A stretch of DNA of 43,416 nt, from the NCBI RefSeq assembly GCF_014651895.1, contig NZ_BMXT01000006.1, positions 1 through 43,416 on the forward strand, read 5' to 3'. The translations under genes were made by a program, and so were the position numbers. The notes beneath the pieces were generated by a model. The model was not told where the DNA came from. It did not search any database and saw only the letters and a list, made by a program, of their open reading frames with translations. Positions 18,984 through 27,927 of this stretch are shown one piece after another (position 1 is the stretch's first letter; the number at the start of each line of letters is the position of its first letter). Origin of the DNA: Rhodanobacter panaciterrae (GTDB lineage: Bacteria; Pseudomonadota; Gammaproteobacteria; Xanthomonadales; Rhodanobacteraceae).

Positions 18984-20015
18984 TCAACCCGGCTGGTGCG
19001 GCTGCCAGTCGGCGGGTGCTTCGGCCGGAATGCTGTTGTCGCGCAAGGCCGCCAGCAACAGACTCATCTCGGTGCCGCCGTTGCGCGCTAGTGCCAGCAG
19101 ATGCTGGGCCAGCGCCGGTTCGTTCTGCGCCCGGGCCAGCAGCTGGCCGAAGCTCTGTACTTGCCAGATCAGGTTGCGGCGGGCGTTCTTCGCTTCTTGC
19201 TGCTGCTCCGGATCGTCCGCCAGCACTTCGCGCAGATGCAGGCCGAGCGAACGCGACAGCGGACTGGAGCCCCACTCGAGCAGCTGGCCCAGCTTCAGGC
19301 AGTCGGCCTTGGTCGAGGCATCGCCGCTGGCGTTCTCGCACAGCTTGGCGACGAGTTGCAGCCCCGGTTGCGGCTGCGTGCCGGCGATGCCGTAGACCAG
19401 CATGGTCTGCATGCCCACCGCGCCGGCCTTCGAGGCCGGATCGAAGGTATCGGCCGGTGGCGGCAGCACGCCGATCGAACTGGCCAGCGCCTTCAGGCTG
19501 GCGCCGGTGTAGTCGTCATACAGCTTGCTGGCGGCGGCCTTGCCCAGATCCTCGCGGGCAGCGTCGTGCTTCAGGTCGTGCGCGTCTGCGCCGAGCTTGA
19601 GCAGCCATACCGCGGCATTGTCCGGTGCCTGGGTCAGCAGCTGGTCCAGCGCGGCGGTATTCGGGCAGGCATCGGCCTTGGCGTCGCAATCGGCCAGCCG
19701 CGCCCAGCTGACTGCCGCATCGGCGCCTTCAGCCATGGCGGCTCGTCCGATCAGGGTGTGGAAGCTGTTGACATCCGGCTGGTTGAACAGTGGCCGGGCC
19801 AGCAAGGCCGCAGCCAGCAGCGGCAGGGCATCGGCGCGCGGCGCCAGCACGCTGACCAGATCGCGCTGGAAGGCCAGCTGGGCCTTGTCGCGAGCCGTGG
19901 CGGCCTTGCTCGGTGCATGCCGGGTTTTGTTGCTGGCGGTTGTGCCGGCGAAGACCGGCGTGGCCAGTAGTGACAAGGCGCAAGTCAGGGCGAGGTAGCG
20001 CAATCCACGCGTCAT
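18984..20015 (-). CDS. Exported protein of unknown function
   Basis: The 343-residue product begins with a typical signal peptide, MTRGLRYLALTCALSLLATP, with a probable AFA cleavage site at about 23. The rest is helical and Ala/Leu-rich, with Cys pairs (CDAKADAC near 135, CENASGDASTKADC near 250) that could form disulfides in the periplasm. Helical repeats (LLTQAPDNAAVWLLKLGADA) suggest a TPR or Sel1-like solenoid, but no clear repeat register is visible. ATG 20015 is chosen for the signal peptide; upstream frame is not coding-like. It heads a minus-strand run with parA, sixA and the phospholipase D-like gene. Confidence 0.78.
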   Translation of the reverse strand: MTRGLRYLALTCALSLLATPVFAGTTASNKTRHAPSKAATARDKAQLAFQRDLVSVLAPRADALPLLAAALLARPLFNQPDVNSFHTLIGRAAMAEGADAAVSWARLADCDAKADACPNTAALDQLLTQAPDNAAVWLLKLGADAHDLKHDAAREDLGKAAASKLYDDYTGASLKALASSIGVLPPPADTFDPASKAGAVGMQTMLVYGIAGTQPQPGLQLVAKLCENASGDASTKADCLKLGQLLEWGSSPLSRSLGLHLREVLADDPEQQQEAKNARRNLIWQVQSFGQLLARAQNEPALAQHLLALARNGGTEMSLLLAALRDNSIPAEAPADWQPHQPG

Positions 20016-20167
20016 TGGGCTTGGGTCCGCAATAAAGCGTTCAGCATAGCTCGTGCAGATTAAGCGCGGCTGATCCGCCGGTCCGTGCAACGGGGTGGCC
20101 CGATCAGGTTTGCCAGGATCACCAGTTTCGGCGCAAGGGCGCGCCCTCATGCTTCGGGAGACGCGTA

Positions 20168-20362
20168 GTGGATCATTTGTCGACATTCGCCGGTGGCGCC
20201 CCGTGGTTCGTCGGCTGGGGCACGCTGGCGCTGATCAACGCGGCGCTGGCACAGGGCAAGAACCGCAGCGGGCTGCTGTGGTTCCTGTTGTCGTTGTTGT
20301 GCGGCCCCTTCGCCACGCTGCTGCTGGTGCTGTTGCCGAAGGTGCGCAGCAAGATGTTCTAG
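20168..20362 (+). CDS. Small two-helix membrane protein, unknown function
   Basis: The product is 64 residues with two hydrophobic segments, about 10-28 and 35-57, joined by a short loop with GKNRSG, ending in a basic tail (PKVRSKMF). The start is GTG at 20168 with GGGAG about eight bases upstream, which makes expression likely. The family is not one I can name; similar short membrane proteins are sometimes mislabelled as antitermination proteins. It converges on speE with eleven bases between stops. Confidence 0.7.
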   Translation: MDHLSTFAGGAPWFVGWGTLALINAALAQGKNRSGLLWFLLSLLCGPFATLLLVLLPKVRSKMF

Positions 20363-20373
20363 GCGTGCCGCGC

Positions 20374-21228
20374 TTACTCGCCGAGCGCTTCGCGCATGAA
20401 TTCCGGCTGAGCCAGCGCGCCCTTGTGGATATCAGCGTTGTAGTAACGGGTCGGGAAGTTCTTGCCGAGCGCGCCGCGCTCGCGGAAGCCGGACAGGTCG
20501 CCGCCCTTGCGCGCCATCGTGCAGCTCCACCAGCCGGTCGGGTAGCACGGCTGCGGGAACGGCAGCGTCTTCACCGCGCTGAAGCCGGAGGTGCGCATCG
20601 CCGAGCGCATCGACTTGATCAGGTCCAGGTGCGCCAGCGGCGATTCGCTCTGCTGCACCAGCAGGCCGCCGTGACGCAGCGCCTTGTGGCAGCTGGCGTA
20701 GAACGCGGCGTTGAACAGGCCTTCGGCCGGGCCGACCGGATCGGTCGAGTCGACGATCACCAGGTCCAGCGACTCCGGCTCGCATTCGGCCATGTACTTG
20801 ATGCCGTCGATGAACAGCAGTTCGGCGCGCGGATCATGGTTCGAATCGCACAGCTCGGGAAAATACTCCTCGGCCAGTCGCGTGACGCGCTCGTCGATCT
20901 CGACCTGCACCGCCGACTCCACTTCCTCGTGCTTGAGCACTTCGCGCAGCGTGCCGCAGTCGCCGCCGCCGATCACCACCACGCGCTTGGCGCGCGCATG
21001 GGTGAACAGCGCCGGGTGGGTCATCATCTCGTGATAGAAGAAGTTGTCGCGGGTGGTCAGCATCACGCAGCCATCGATCACCATCAGGTTGCCCCAGTCG
21101 GTGGTCTTGTAGATCTCGATGGTCTGGAACGGGGTCTTCTCCGCGTGCAGCAGTTGCTCGGTGCGAAAACCGATGGAGGAGCCGGAAGCTTGGTGGGCTT
21201 CGGTGAACCAGCTGATCTGCTGCGACAT
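20374..21228 (-). CDS. speE: Spermidine synthase (polyamine aminopropyltransferase)
   Basis: The 284-residue enzyme transfers the aminopropyl group of decarboxylated S-adenosylmethionine to putrescine. It has the substrate-gating N-terminal beta region (WFTEAHQASGSSIGFRTEQL), the nucleotide-binding GGGDCGTLREVLKH near 85-98, VQVEIDE near 107, and the catalytic loop DSTDPVGPAEGLF near 158, where D158/D161-type acids are present. Length matches bacterial SpeE (about 285). The start is ATG 21228 with AGGAA upstream; a longer frame runs to 21330 without family support. It is divergent from speA, 291 bp away, so both polyamine genes face a shared control region. No speD is in the window. Confidence 0.95.
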   Translation of the reverse strand: MSQQISWFTEAHQASGSSIGFRTEQLLHAEKTPFQTIEIYKTTDWGNLMVIDGCVMLTTRDNFFYHEMMTHPALFTHARAKRVVVIGGGDCGTLREVLKHEEVESAVQVEIDERVTRLAEEYFPELCDSNHDPRAELLFIDGIKYMAECEPESLDLVIVDSTDPVGPAEGLFNAAFYASCHKALRHGGLLVQQSESPLAHLDLIKSMRSAMRTSGFSAVKTLPFPQPCYPTGWWSCTMARKGGDLSGFRERGALGKNFPTRYYNADIHKGALAQPEFMREALGE

Positions 21229-21519
21229 GGCGGGGTGTTCCTGGCGAACCGGATGGAAGGATAAAGACTGCCAATTGTAGCGATAACGGCGGTGAACGTC
21301 CCGGCACGGGGACGGGGCGTCATGCGCCAATTGTCACAGCGGACCATTACAATGGCGCCCTGGCATCGCCGGCGCAGCGCGTCTGGTGGCCGACAAGCCC
21401 GATCGACCCCGCGGCGTGCGAGGCTTCCGGTCGCTCGGGCTTCGTGCTCCTTCGTCGAGCAACACCGTCAAGGCTCGCCGCTGCGACGACATCATCCGTT
21501 GGTAAAAGGAGCTTCGCTG
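21229..21519. other. Divergent control region between speE and speA
   Basis: The 291-bp gap holds the promoters of two divergent polyamine genes. A -10-like TACAAT lies on the minus strand at 21279-21274 and another on the plus strand at 21348-21353, but neither has a convincing -35 at the right distance. TTGTCACAG near 21331 is another promoter-like element. The stretch from about 21360 to 21500 is GC-rich, does not look coding, and leaves a long leader for speA. No terminator or known riboswitch shape was seen. Confidence 0.4.
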
Positions 21520-23409
21520 ATGTCGAACCATTGGAATACTGACTCTGCCCGCCACACCTACGCCGTGCCGCATTGGGGTGATGGCTATGTGGACGTGAGC
21601 GCGGCCGGCGAGATCGTGATGCGCCCACGCGGCGCCAGCGGCCCCGCCCTGTCGCTGCCGCAGATCGTCGAGCGTGCCCGCGCCGATGGCCTGCGCCTGC
21701 CCTTGCTGGTGCGCTTTCCCGACATCCTGGCCGATCGCCTCGCGCGGTTGCAGGGCGCCTTTGCGCGAGCAATTGCCGACAGCGCCTATGCGGGCGGCTA
21801 TACGGCGATCTACCCGATCAAGGTGAACCAGCAGCGCGGCGTCGCCGGCGAGCTGGTCGCCGCCGGCACGCATGGCTTCGGCCTCGAGGCCGGCTCGAAA
21901 CCCGAGCTGATGGCGGTGCTGGCGATGGCGCGGCCCGGCTCGATCGTGATCTGCAACGGCTACAAGGATCGCGAATACATCCACCTCGCGCTGATCGGCC
22001 TGAAGCTGGGCCTGCGCGTGCATATCGTGATCGAGAAGCTGTCCGAGCTGGACCATGTGTTCAGCGAAGCGAAGGCGCTTAACGTGGAGCCGCTGCTGGG
22101 CGTGCGCGTGCGGCTTGCCTCGATCGGCGCGGGCAAGTGGCAGAACACCGGCGGCGACAAGGGCAAGTTCGGCCTGTCGCCGAATCAGGTGCTGACCTTG
22201 ATCGAGCGGCTCGATGCGGCCGGCCTCAAGCACACGCTGAAGCTGCAGCACTTCCACATGGGCTCGCAGATCTCCAACGTGCGCGACATCGCCAACGGCA
22301 TGCGCGAGGCGACGCGCTATTTCGTCGAGCTGAGCCGGATGGGCGTGCCGCTGGAGATCGTCGACGTCGGCGGTGGCCTCGGCGTGGATTACGAAGGCTC
22401 GCGGTCGCGCAGCCACAATTCGATCAACTACTCGATCGAGCAGTACGCCGCCACGATCGTGCAGTCGCTGGCCGAGGCGGTCGAGACCGAAGGTCTGCCC
22501 GCGCCGCACATCCTCACCGAGGCCGGTCGCGCGATGACCGCGCATCACGCGGTGATGGTGGTCAACGTGACCGAGGTGGAACCGGTGCCGGTCGGCGCGA
22601 TTCCGCCCTTGCGCGTGGAAGAGCCCGCCGTGTTGCGCCGGCTGCGCGAAACCTGGGAGGAACTGGATCGCCGTCCCGCGCTGGAGCTGTTCCACGAGGC
22701 CCAGCACCATCTGCAGGAGGGCCAGACGCTGTACGCGCTGGGCCAGCTGGCGCTGGCCGATCGCGCGCGGCTGGACGAGATGTACTACGCGATCGCCGGC
22801 GCCGTGCGCACGCGCCTGTTGCCGGCCGAACGCTCGCATCGACAGGCGCTGGACGAGCTGGACGAGAAGCTGGTCGACAAGTACTTCGTCAACTTCTCGG
22901 TGTTCGAATCGATCCCCGACGTGTGGGCGATCGGCCAGATCTTTCCGATCGCGCCGATCGCGCGGCTGGACGAACAGCCGACCCGGCGCGGCGTGATCGT
23001 TGACCTCACCTGCGATTCGGACGGCCGTATCGACCACTACGTCGATGCCGAAGGTGTCGACGTGAGCCTGCCGCTGCATGCACTGAAGGACGGTGAAAGC
23101 TACCGCCTCGGTATCTTCATGGTCGGCGCCTACCAGGAAACGCTGGGCGATATCCACAACCTGTTCGGCGATACCGATGCGGTGAACGTGCGCGTGGACG
23201 GCGACAGCTACACGTTCGCGCACGTGCGCCGCGGCGACACCACCGACCTGATGCTCGATTACGTTGGCTACGACCTCGAGGCGCTGCGCCAGAGCTACCG
23301 TGAGCGCATTGCCAGCGCGGGACTGAGCGGTGCCGAGGCCGAACAGCTGTATGGCGCGCTCGACGGCGGCCTGACCGCCTACACCTATCTGGCGGAAGAA
23401 ACACACTGA
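21520..23409 (+). CDS. speA: Biosynthetic arginine decarboxylase (SpeA)
   Basis: The 629-residue PLP enzyme of the alanine racemase-fold group converts arginine to agmatine and CO2. The PLP Lys is in YPIKVNQQRGV (about 103), followed by FGLEAGSKPEL, HFHMGSQ (about 246) and VDVGGGLGVDYEGS (about 283), with ILTEAGRAMTAHHA around 330. Length is that of the SpeA family (about 630-660). ATG 21520 is preceded by AAAGGAG eight bases upstream. It needs agmatine ureohydrolase or deiminase genes, not in this window, to feed putrescine to SpeE. Its divergent neighbour speE supports a polyamine locus. Confidence 0.96.
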   Translation: MSNHWNTDSARHTYAVPHWGDGYVDVSAAGEIVMRPRGASGPALSLPQIVERARADGLRLPLLVRFPDILADRLARLQGAFARAIADSAYAGGYTAIYPIKVNQQRGVAGELVAAGTHGFGLEAGSKPELMAVLAMARPGSIVICNGYKDREYIHLALIGLKLGLRVHIVIEKLSELDHVFSEAKALNVEPLLGVRVRLASIGAGKWQNTGGDKGKFGLSPNQVLTLIERLDAAGLKHTLKLQHFHMGSQISNVRDIANGMREATRYFVELSRMGVPLEIVDVGGGLGVDYEGSRSRSHNSINYSIEQYAATIVQSLAEAVETEGLPAPHILTEAGRAMTAHHAVMVVNVTEVEPVPVGAIPPLRVEEPAVLRRLRETWEELDRRPALELFHEAQHHLQEGQTLYALGQLALADRARLDEMYYAIAGAVRTRLLPAERSHRQALDELDEKLVDKYFVNFSVFESIPDVWAIGQIFPIAPIARLDEQPTRRGVIVDLTCDSDGRIDHYVDAEGVDVSLPLHALKDGESYRLGIFMVGAYQETLGDIHNLFGDTDAVNVRVDGDSYTFAHVRRGDTTDLMLDYVGYDLEALRQSYRERIASAGLSGAEAEQLYGALDGGLTAYTYLAEETH

Positions 23410-23496
23410 TCCGTTAGCCGAGCTTCCCTTCCTGGCGCGGCCGGGGTTCAATGGTGCGACGCAAAAAATCCCCACACATCGATCAAGGAGTCACGC

Positions 23497-24282
23497 ATGG
23501 CAAGTCTTGATGGCAAGGTGGCATTGATCACTGGCGCGGCCAGTGGTATCGGCAAGGCGATCGCCGAGCTGTATGCAAAAAACGGTGCCGCGGTGGGCAT
23601 TGCCGATATCAACCAGCAGGCCGCCGATGCAGCTGCCGCCGAGATCAATGCGGCCGGTGGCAAGGCCATCGGCGTGGCGATGGACGTCAGCAACGAGGAT
23701 GCGGTCAACGCGGGCACTGACAAAGTGGTGGCCGCGTTTGGCCGTCTGGACATCCTGATCTCCAATGCCGGCGTGCAGATCATCAACCCGATCGACCAGT
23801 TCGCGTTCGCCGACTGGAAGAAGATGCTGGCGATCCACCTCGATGGCGGTTTCCTCACCACCAAGGCCGCGCTACAGCACATGTACAAGGGCGACCAGGG
23901 CGGCATCGTGATCTACATGGGCTCGGTGCATTCGCACGAAGCGTCCAAGCTGAAGTCCGCCTATGTCGCTGCCAAGCATGGCCTGCTCGGCCTGGCGCGC
24001 ACGCTGGCGAAGGAAGGCGCCGCCCACAACGTGCGCTCGCACGTGATCTGCCCCGGCTTCGTGCGCACGCCGTTGGTGGAGAAGCAGATTCCCGAGCAGG
24101 CGAAGGAGCTGGGCATCAGCGAAGCGGACGTGATCAAGAACGTGATGCTGAAGGACACCGTCGACGGCGTGTTCACCACGGTCGAGGACATCGCGCAGAC
24201 CGCGCTGTACCTGGCCACCTTCCCCAGCGCCGCATTGACCGGCCAGTCGTTCGTGGTCAGCCACGGTTGGTACATGCAGTAA
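23497..24282 (+). CDS. bdhA: 3-hydroxybutyrate dehydrogenase (SDR family)
   Basis: The 261-residue short-chain dehydrogenase would oxidise (R)-3-hydroxybutyrate to acetoacetate with NAD. It has the Rossmann TGAASGIG at 12-19, ADINQQ after strand 2 suggesting NAD rather than NADP, SNAGVQ near 89, and the catalytic [18 protein letters not shown] with Ser, Tyr and Lys around 142-158. The Q-rich VQIINPI after SNAG, the HLDGGF run and the C-terminal SHGWYMQ are characteristic of bacterial BdhA. The ATG has AAGGAG just upstream. It starts a plus-strand trio with acetoacetate decarboxylase and a patatin-like protein, which supports the assignment. Confidence 0.93.
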   Translation: MASLDGKVALITGAASGIGKAIAELYAKNGAAVGIADINQQAADAAAAEINAAGGKAIGVAMDVSNEDAVNAGTDKVVAAFGRLDILISNAGVQIINPIDQFAFADWKKMLAIHLDGGFLTTKAALQHMYKGDQGGIVIYMGSVHSHEASKLKSAYVAAKHGLLGLARTLAKEGAAHNVRSHVICPGFVRTPLVEKQIPEQAKELGISEADVIKNVMLKDTVDGVFTTVEDIAQTALYLATFPSAALTGQSFVVSHGWYMQ

Positions 24283-24364
24283 CGACGAAGCAGCTGCACT
24301 CGTGGCGGCGTGGTCGAGGCGATCGCGCTGCCGTCGTAGCCATGCCGTGCCAGGACATGTCCCC

Positions 24365-25105
24365 ATGAAGATTGCCGACGTGAAGGCGAATGCGTTCGCC
24401 ATGCCGCTGACCAGCCCGGCGTTTCCGCCCGGGCCGTATCGCTTCATCAACCGTGAATTCCTGGTGATCACCTACCGCACCGACATCGATGCGCTGCGTG
24501 CGGTGGTGCCCGAGCCGCTGGAAGTCACCGAGCCGCTGGTCAAGTACGAATTCATCCGGATGCCGGATTCCACCGGCTTCGGTGACTACACCGAGTCGGG
24601 TCAGGTGATTCCGGTGAGTTTCCGCGGGCAACGTGGCGGCTACGTGCATTCCATGTACTTGAACGACCACCCGCCGATTGCCGGCGGCCGCGAACTCTGG
24701 GGTTTCCCCAAGAAGCTGGCCAGTCCGGTGCTGGAGACCGAGATCGACACCCTGGTCGGTACCCTCGACTACGGCAAGGTGCGCGTCGCCAAGGCCACGA
24801 TGGGTTTCAAGCATCGCGAGGTGGACCATGCCGCGGTGCTGGCCGGCCTCGCGGCACCGGGTTTCCTGCTGAAGATCATCCCTCACGTGGACGGTACGCC
24901 GCGCATTTGCGAGTTGGTCCGTTACTACACCACCAACGTCACGCTGAAGGGTGCATGGAGCGGACCCGGTTCGCTCGAGTTGCACCCGCACGCACTGGCG
25001 CCGGTGGCGGATCTGCCGGTGCTGAAGGTGGAGTCGGCGCTGCACTACATCACCGACCTCACCTTGGATCTGGGCGAGGTCGTGCATGACTACCTTGCTG
25101 ATTGA
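24365..25105 (+). CDS. adc: Acetoacetate decarboxylase
   Basis: The 246-residue protein would decarboxylate acetoacetate to acetone through a Schiff base. The catalytic pair is in GFPKKLASP, with Lys116 and Lys117 here matching the known Lys115/Lys116 of Clostridium acetobutylicum. Other family marks are [11 protein letters not shown] and [11 protein letters not shown]. The length is typical (about 245). ATG 24365 is chosen because [22 protein letters not shown] aligns with family N-termini; no strong Shine-Dalgarno is visible. It sits 82 bp after bdhA and 30 bp before the patatin-like gene. Confidence 0.92.
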   Translation: MKIADVKANAFAMPLTSPAFPPGPYRFINREFLVITYRTDIDALRAVVPEPLEVTEPLVKYEFIRMPDSTGFGDYTESGQVIPVSFRGQRGGYVHSMYLNDHPPIAGGRELWGFPKKLASPVLETEIDTLVGTLDYGKVRVAKATMGFKHREVDHAAVLAGLAAPGFLLKIIPHVDGTPRICELVRYYTTNVTLKGAWSGPGSLELHPHALAPVADLPVLKVESALHYITDLTLDLGEVVHDYLAD

Positions 25106-25135
25106 ATCGCCTCGCCAGATGAACGGAGCCAGCGC

Positions 25136-26338
25136 GTGAACTCTCGCAAATCCAGTCCGCCCGCCGACAATGGCGGCAAGTCCGCTTCCGCCCGGCCGGC
25201 GCAGGAGTACCACACCACTGCTCTGGTTTTGCAGGGTGGTGGTGCGCTCGGTGCCTACCAGGCCGGCGTCTACGAAGCGATGGCCGAGGCCGGTCGCCAT
25301 CCGAACTGGGTGGCCGGCATCTCGATCGGCGCGTTGAACGCGGCGATCATCGCCGGCAATCCGCCGGAGCGGCGAGTCGAGCGGTTGCGCGAATTCTGGC
25401 AGACCATCTGCCAGCCGCCGCTGCTGCCGGCGCTGGGACTGCCGGCATTGCCGGATGGCCAGGCTTGGCCGGCATCCGCGCTGGGCGCGATGAGCGGCTG
25501 GGCTGCCTGGCGCGCACTTACCGAAGGCCAGGCTGGCTTCTTCACGCCGCGGTTGCCACCGCCCTATCTGCAGGCACCGGATGGACCGGCCAGCGCCAGC
25601 TACTACGACACCGCGCCACTGCGCGGCACGTTGGAGCGGCTCGCCGATTTCGACCGGATCAACGATCCGCGCACCTTGCGCGTGTCGGTCGGCGCGGTGA
25701 ACGTGCGCACCGGCAACTTCGCCTACTTCGACAGTACACAGCAGCGCCTGCGGCCCGAGCATTTCATGGCCTCCGGCGCGTTGCCGCCGGGCTTTCCCGC
25801 GGTGGAGATCGACGGTGAGTTCTACTGGGATGGCGGCATGGTCTCAAATACGCCGCTGTACCGGGTGCTGACCGAGCAGCCGCGGCGCGACACGCTGGTG
25901 TTCCAGGTCGATCTGTGGAGCGCCGCCGGCACGCTGCCGCAGGACATGCTGCAGGTCGCCGAGCGCAGCAAGGAGATCCAGTTTTCCAGCCGCACGCGAC
26001 TCGTCACCGAACACATGCGCACCGTGCAGGAACAGCAGCGCCTGCTGCACGACCTGATGGCGCTGGTGCCGGCCGATCGCCGCGGCGATCCGGCGTTCCG
26101 CCGTGCCGAAGCGCGCGCCAACGGCGCGCTGGTCAACGTGGTGCACCTGATCTATCGCGACAAGCCGTACGAAGGCAACTACAAGGACTACGAGTTCAGC
26201 GCGGCGACGATGCAGGAACATTGGCGCAGTGGTGTGGATGACATGCGCAAGACGCTGGGGCATGCGCACTGGCTCGACCTGCCCGATCCCGCGCGTCCAT
26301 TCGTAACGCATGACGCGCATCGCGGCGAGGCCAGCTGA
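25136..26338 (+). CDS. Patatin-like phospholipase/acylhydrolase with C-terminal extension (DUF3734-like)
   Basis: The 400-residue protein has the patatin oxyanion hole QGGGALGAYQAG (about 32-43), the nucleophile elbow GISIG (Ser about 63) and the dyad Asp in WDGGMVSNTP (about 231). The C-terminal part, with LVNVVHLIYRDKPYEGNYKD, resembles the DUF3734 extension. Such proteins are often found beside bdhA and a storage role has been suggested, but the substrate (lipid or polyester) cannot be read from sequence. No signal peptide is present. The start is GTG 25136, 30 bp after adc. It converges on the SDR gene at 26403. Confidence 0.88.
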   Translation: MNSRKSSPPADNGGKSASARPAQEYHTTALVLQGGGALGAYQAGVYEAMAEAGRHPNWVAGISIGALNAAIIAGNPPERRVERLREFWQTICQPPLLPALGLPALPDGQAWPASALGAMSGWAAWRALTEGQAGFFTPRLPPPYLQAPDGPASASYYDTAPLRGTLERLADFDRINDPRTLRVSVGAVNVRTGNFAYFDSTQQRLRPEHFMASGALPPGFPAVEIDGEFYWDGGMVSNTPLYRVLTEQPRRDTLVFQVDLWSAAGTLPQDMLQVAERSKEIQFSSRTRLVTEHMRTVQEQQRLLHDLMALVPADRRGDPAFRRAEARANGALVNVVHLIYRDKPYEGNYKDYEFSAATMQEHWRSGVDDMRKTLGHAHWLDLPDPARPFVTHDAHRGEAS

Positions 26339-26402
26339 TCGCTCCGCGCGTGCTTGTACGGGGTTGGAGAAAGCGTGCTGCCCGCCCGCCGGGCGTATCC
26401 GC

Positions 26403-27158
26403 TCAGCTGTCGCGGGCAACCTGCAGCCCGGCCGCCGACTGGCTGACCGGCATCACCTCGATGCGGTTGATGTTCAGGTGTGGCGGCTGGTTGGCGACCC
26501 ACCAGATCGTGTCGGCAATATCGCCGGCGGTGATCGGGTGGGCGCCGGCGTAGAGCTGCTCTGATGCGGCCTGGTCGCCACTGGTGCGCACCAGGGTGAA
26601 CTCGGTTTCGGCCATGCCCGGCTCGATCGAGCTCACCCGCACGCCGGTGCCGTGCAGATCGCTGCGCAGATTCTGCGAGAACTGGGTGACGAAGGCCTTG
26701 GTGCCGCCGTATACATTGCCGCCGCGGTAGGCGTAGCTGCCCGCGATCGAGCTGATGTTGATGATGGTGCCGCGGCGCTCGATCAGTTGGGGCAGCAGCA
26801 GATGGGTCATCGTCACCAGCGCGGTGATGTTGGTGTCGATCATCTGCTTCCACTGCGCCAGATCCGCCTGTTGCGCCGGCGCGGTGCCCAGCGCCAGGCC
26901 GGCGTTGTTGACCAGCAGGTCGATGTCGGCGAACGCCGGCGGCAGGTTGGCATGCGCCGCACGCATCGCAGCCTCGTCGCGGACGTCGAACGCCGTTGCG
27001 TGCACGCGGTCAGCGCCGTGGCGTTCAACCAGTTGCTGCAACCGATCGGCGCGACGGCCGCTGGCGATCACCCGCCAGCCCCCGGCCACGAAACGTTCCA
27101 CGGCGGCGGCGCCGAACCCGGAGGTGGCGCCGGTGATCCAGGCAGTCTTGGTGGTCAT
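26403..27158 (-). CDS. NADP-dependent SDR oxidoreductase (YdfG-like)
   Basis: The 251-residue short-chain dehydrogenase has TGATSGFG at 9-16, SGRRADRL after strand 2 (basic residues favour NADP), NNAGLALG near 86-93, NISSIAGSYAYRGGNVYGGTKA with Ser, Tyr and Lys, and IEPGMAETEF near 186. The TGATSGFG, NNAGLALG and EPGxxxTEF pattern is that of the YdfG branch, which oxidises 3-hydroxy acids such as L-allo-threonine and reduces malonic semialdehyde. The substrate here is inferred. It ends the minus-strand group argS - SPOR - SDR, 49 bp after the SPOR gene. Confidence 0.87.
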   Translation of the reverse strand: MTTKTAWITGATSGFGAAAVERFVAGGWRVIASGRRADRLQQLVERHGADRVHATAFDVRDEAAMRAAHANLPPAFADIDLLVNNAGLALGTAPAQQADLAQWKQMIDTNITALVTMTHLLLPQLIERRGTIINISSIAGSYAYRGGNVYGGTKAFVTQFSQNLRSDLHGTGVRVSSIEPGMAETEFTLVRTSGDQAASEQLYAGAHPITAGDIADTIWWVANQPPHLNINRIEVMPVSQSAAGLQVARDS

Positions 27159-27207
27159 GCGTGAGAGTCCAGCGCGCAGGTCTGTGTCGTCGTGCGCACG
27201 ATGCGCG

Positions 27208-27927
27208 CTATTTGCCTTCCTTCAAGGCAATCGCATTGATTCCCGCCCCAGCCAGTCGCTGCTTGGTCGATTCCAGTTCGGTGGCGGAACGGAACGGACC
27301 GAGACGCACGCGGTTGTAGGTCTGGCCGCCGATGTTGACCGATTGCACGTTGGCGATGAAACCCTGCATGGCCAGTTTCGCTTTCAGCGTTTCCGCATCA
27401 CCGGCGTTCGGGAAGGCGCCGACCTGCAGCAGGTAGCCACTGCCGGTGCCGGGTTGCGGCACGGCGGTGGCCGGCGCGGCGGTGATGTTCTCGCTGACCG
27501 CGGCCGGTGCATTCGCCGGCGCGGCGGGCGTTGCCGCCTGCTGGGCCGCAGCCTGTTGCTGGGCCTGCAGTTGTGCGGCTTGCTGCTTCTGCTGCTGTTC
27601 GGCGCGCGCCTGCGCGCTGATCACGGCGTCGGGGATGCGCACTTCCTTCTCCGACAGCACCGAGTAGAAATCGAATTGCGGTTTCTTCGGTGCGCTGTCG
27701 CTGGCGGCCGGTTCGACCACGCCGGGCTCGCTGCCGCGTTCGGCGGTGGCCTGCGGATTAGCCTGCGGGCCGTTGGGTTTGTTCATGCTGGTCAGCAGAC
27801 TGCCACGCATCATCACCGCCATCAGGATGGCGCCGATCAGCACGCCGATGACGGCGTAGCCCCAGCCCGGGAAACCGTTGCTGCTGTTGCGCACGGCCTG
27901 CCGACCCTTGCCCTTGCGTGCTGCCAT
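27208..27927 (-). CDS. SPOR-domain protein, FtsN-like inner-membrane protein
   Basis: The 239-residue protein has a short basic cytoplasmic N-terminus ([14 protein letters not shown]), one membrane helix at about 24-43, a Pro/Gln/Ala-rich periplasmic linker with a long Q/A stretch (about 106-140), and a SPOR domain at about 164-239 (YLLQVGAFPNAGDAETLKAK, then RVRLGPFRSATELESTKQRL). SPOR domains bind glycan strands lacking stem peptides at division sites. Topology and position after argS match the FtsN-like gene found there in many gammaproteobacteria. Whether it is essential FtsN cannot be told. Its ATG overlaps the argS TAA by one base, so the two are translationally coupled. Confidence 0.88.
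   Translation of the reverse strand: MAARKGKGRQAVRNSSNGFPGWGYAVIGVLIGAILMAVMMRGSLLTSMNKPNGPQANPQATAERGSEPGVVEPAASDSAPKKPQFDFYSVLSEKEVRIPDAVISAQARAEQQQKQQAAQLQAQQQAAAQQAATPAAPANAPAAVSENITAAPATAVPQPGTGSGYLLQVGAFPNAGDAETLKAKLAMQGFIANVQSVNIGGQTYNRVRLGPFRSATELESTKQRLAGAGINAIALKEGK

Noticed and set aside
21334..23475. 713-codon minus-strand frame opposite speA
   Set aside because: Antisense shadow of a complete arginine decarboxylase.
26370..26395. GC-rich inverted repeat between the patatin-like and SDR genes
   Set aside because: Only a 5-bp stem and no T-run; too weak to call a terminator.
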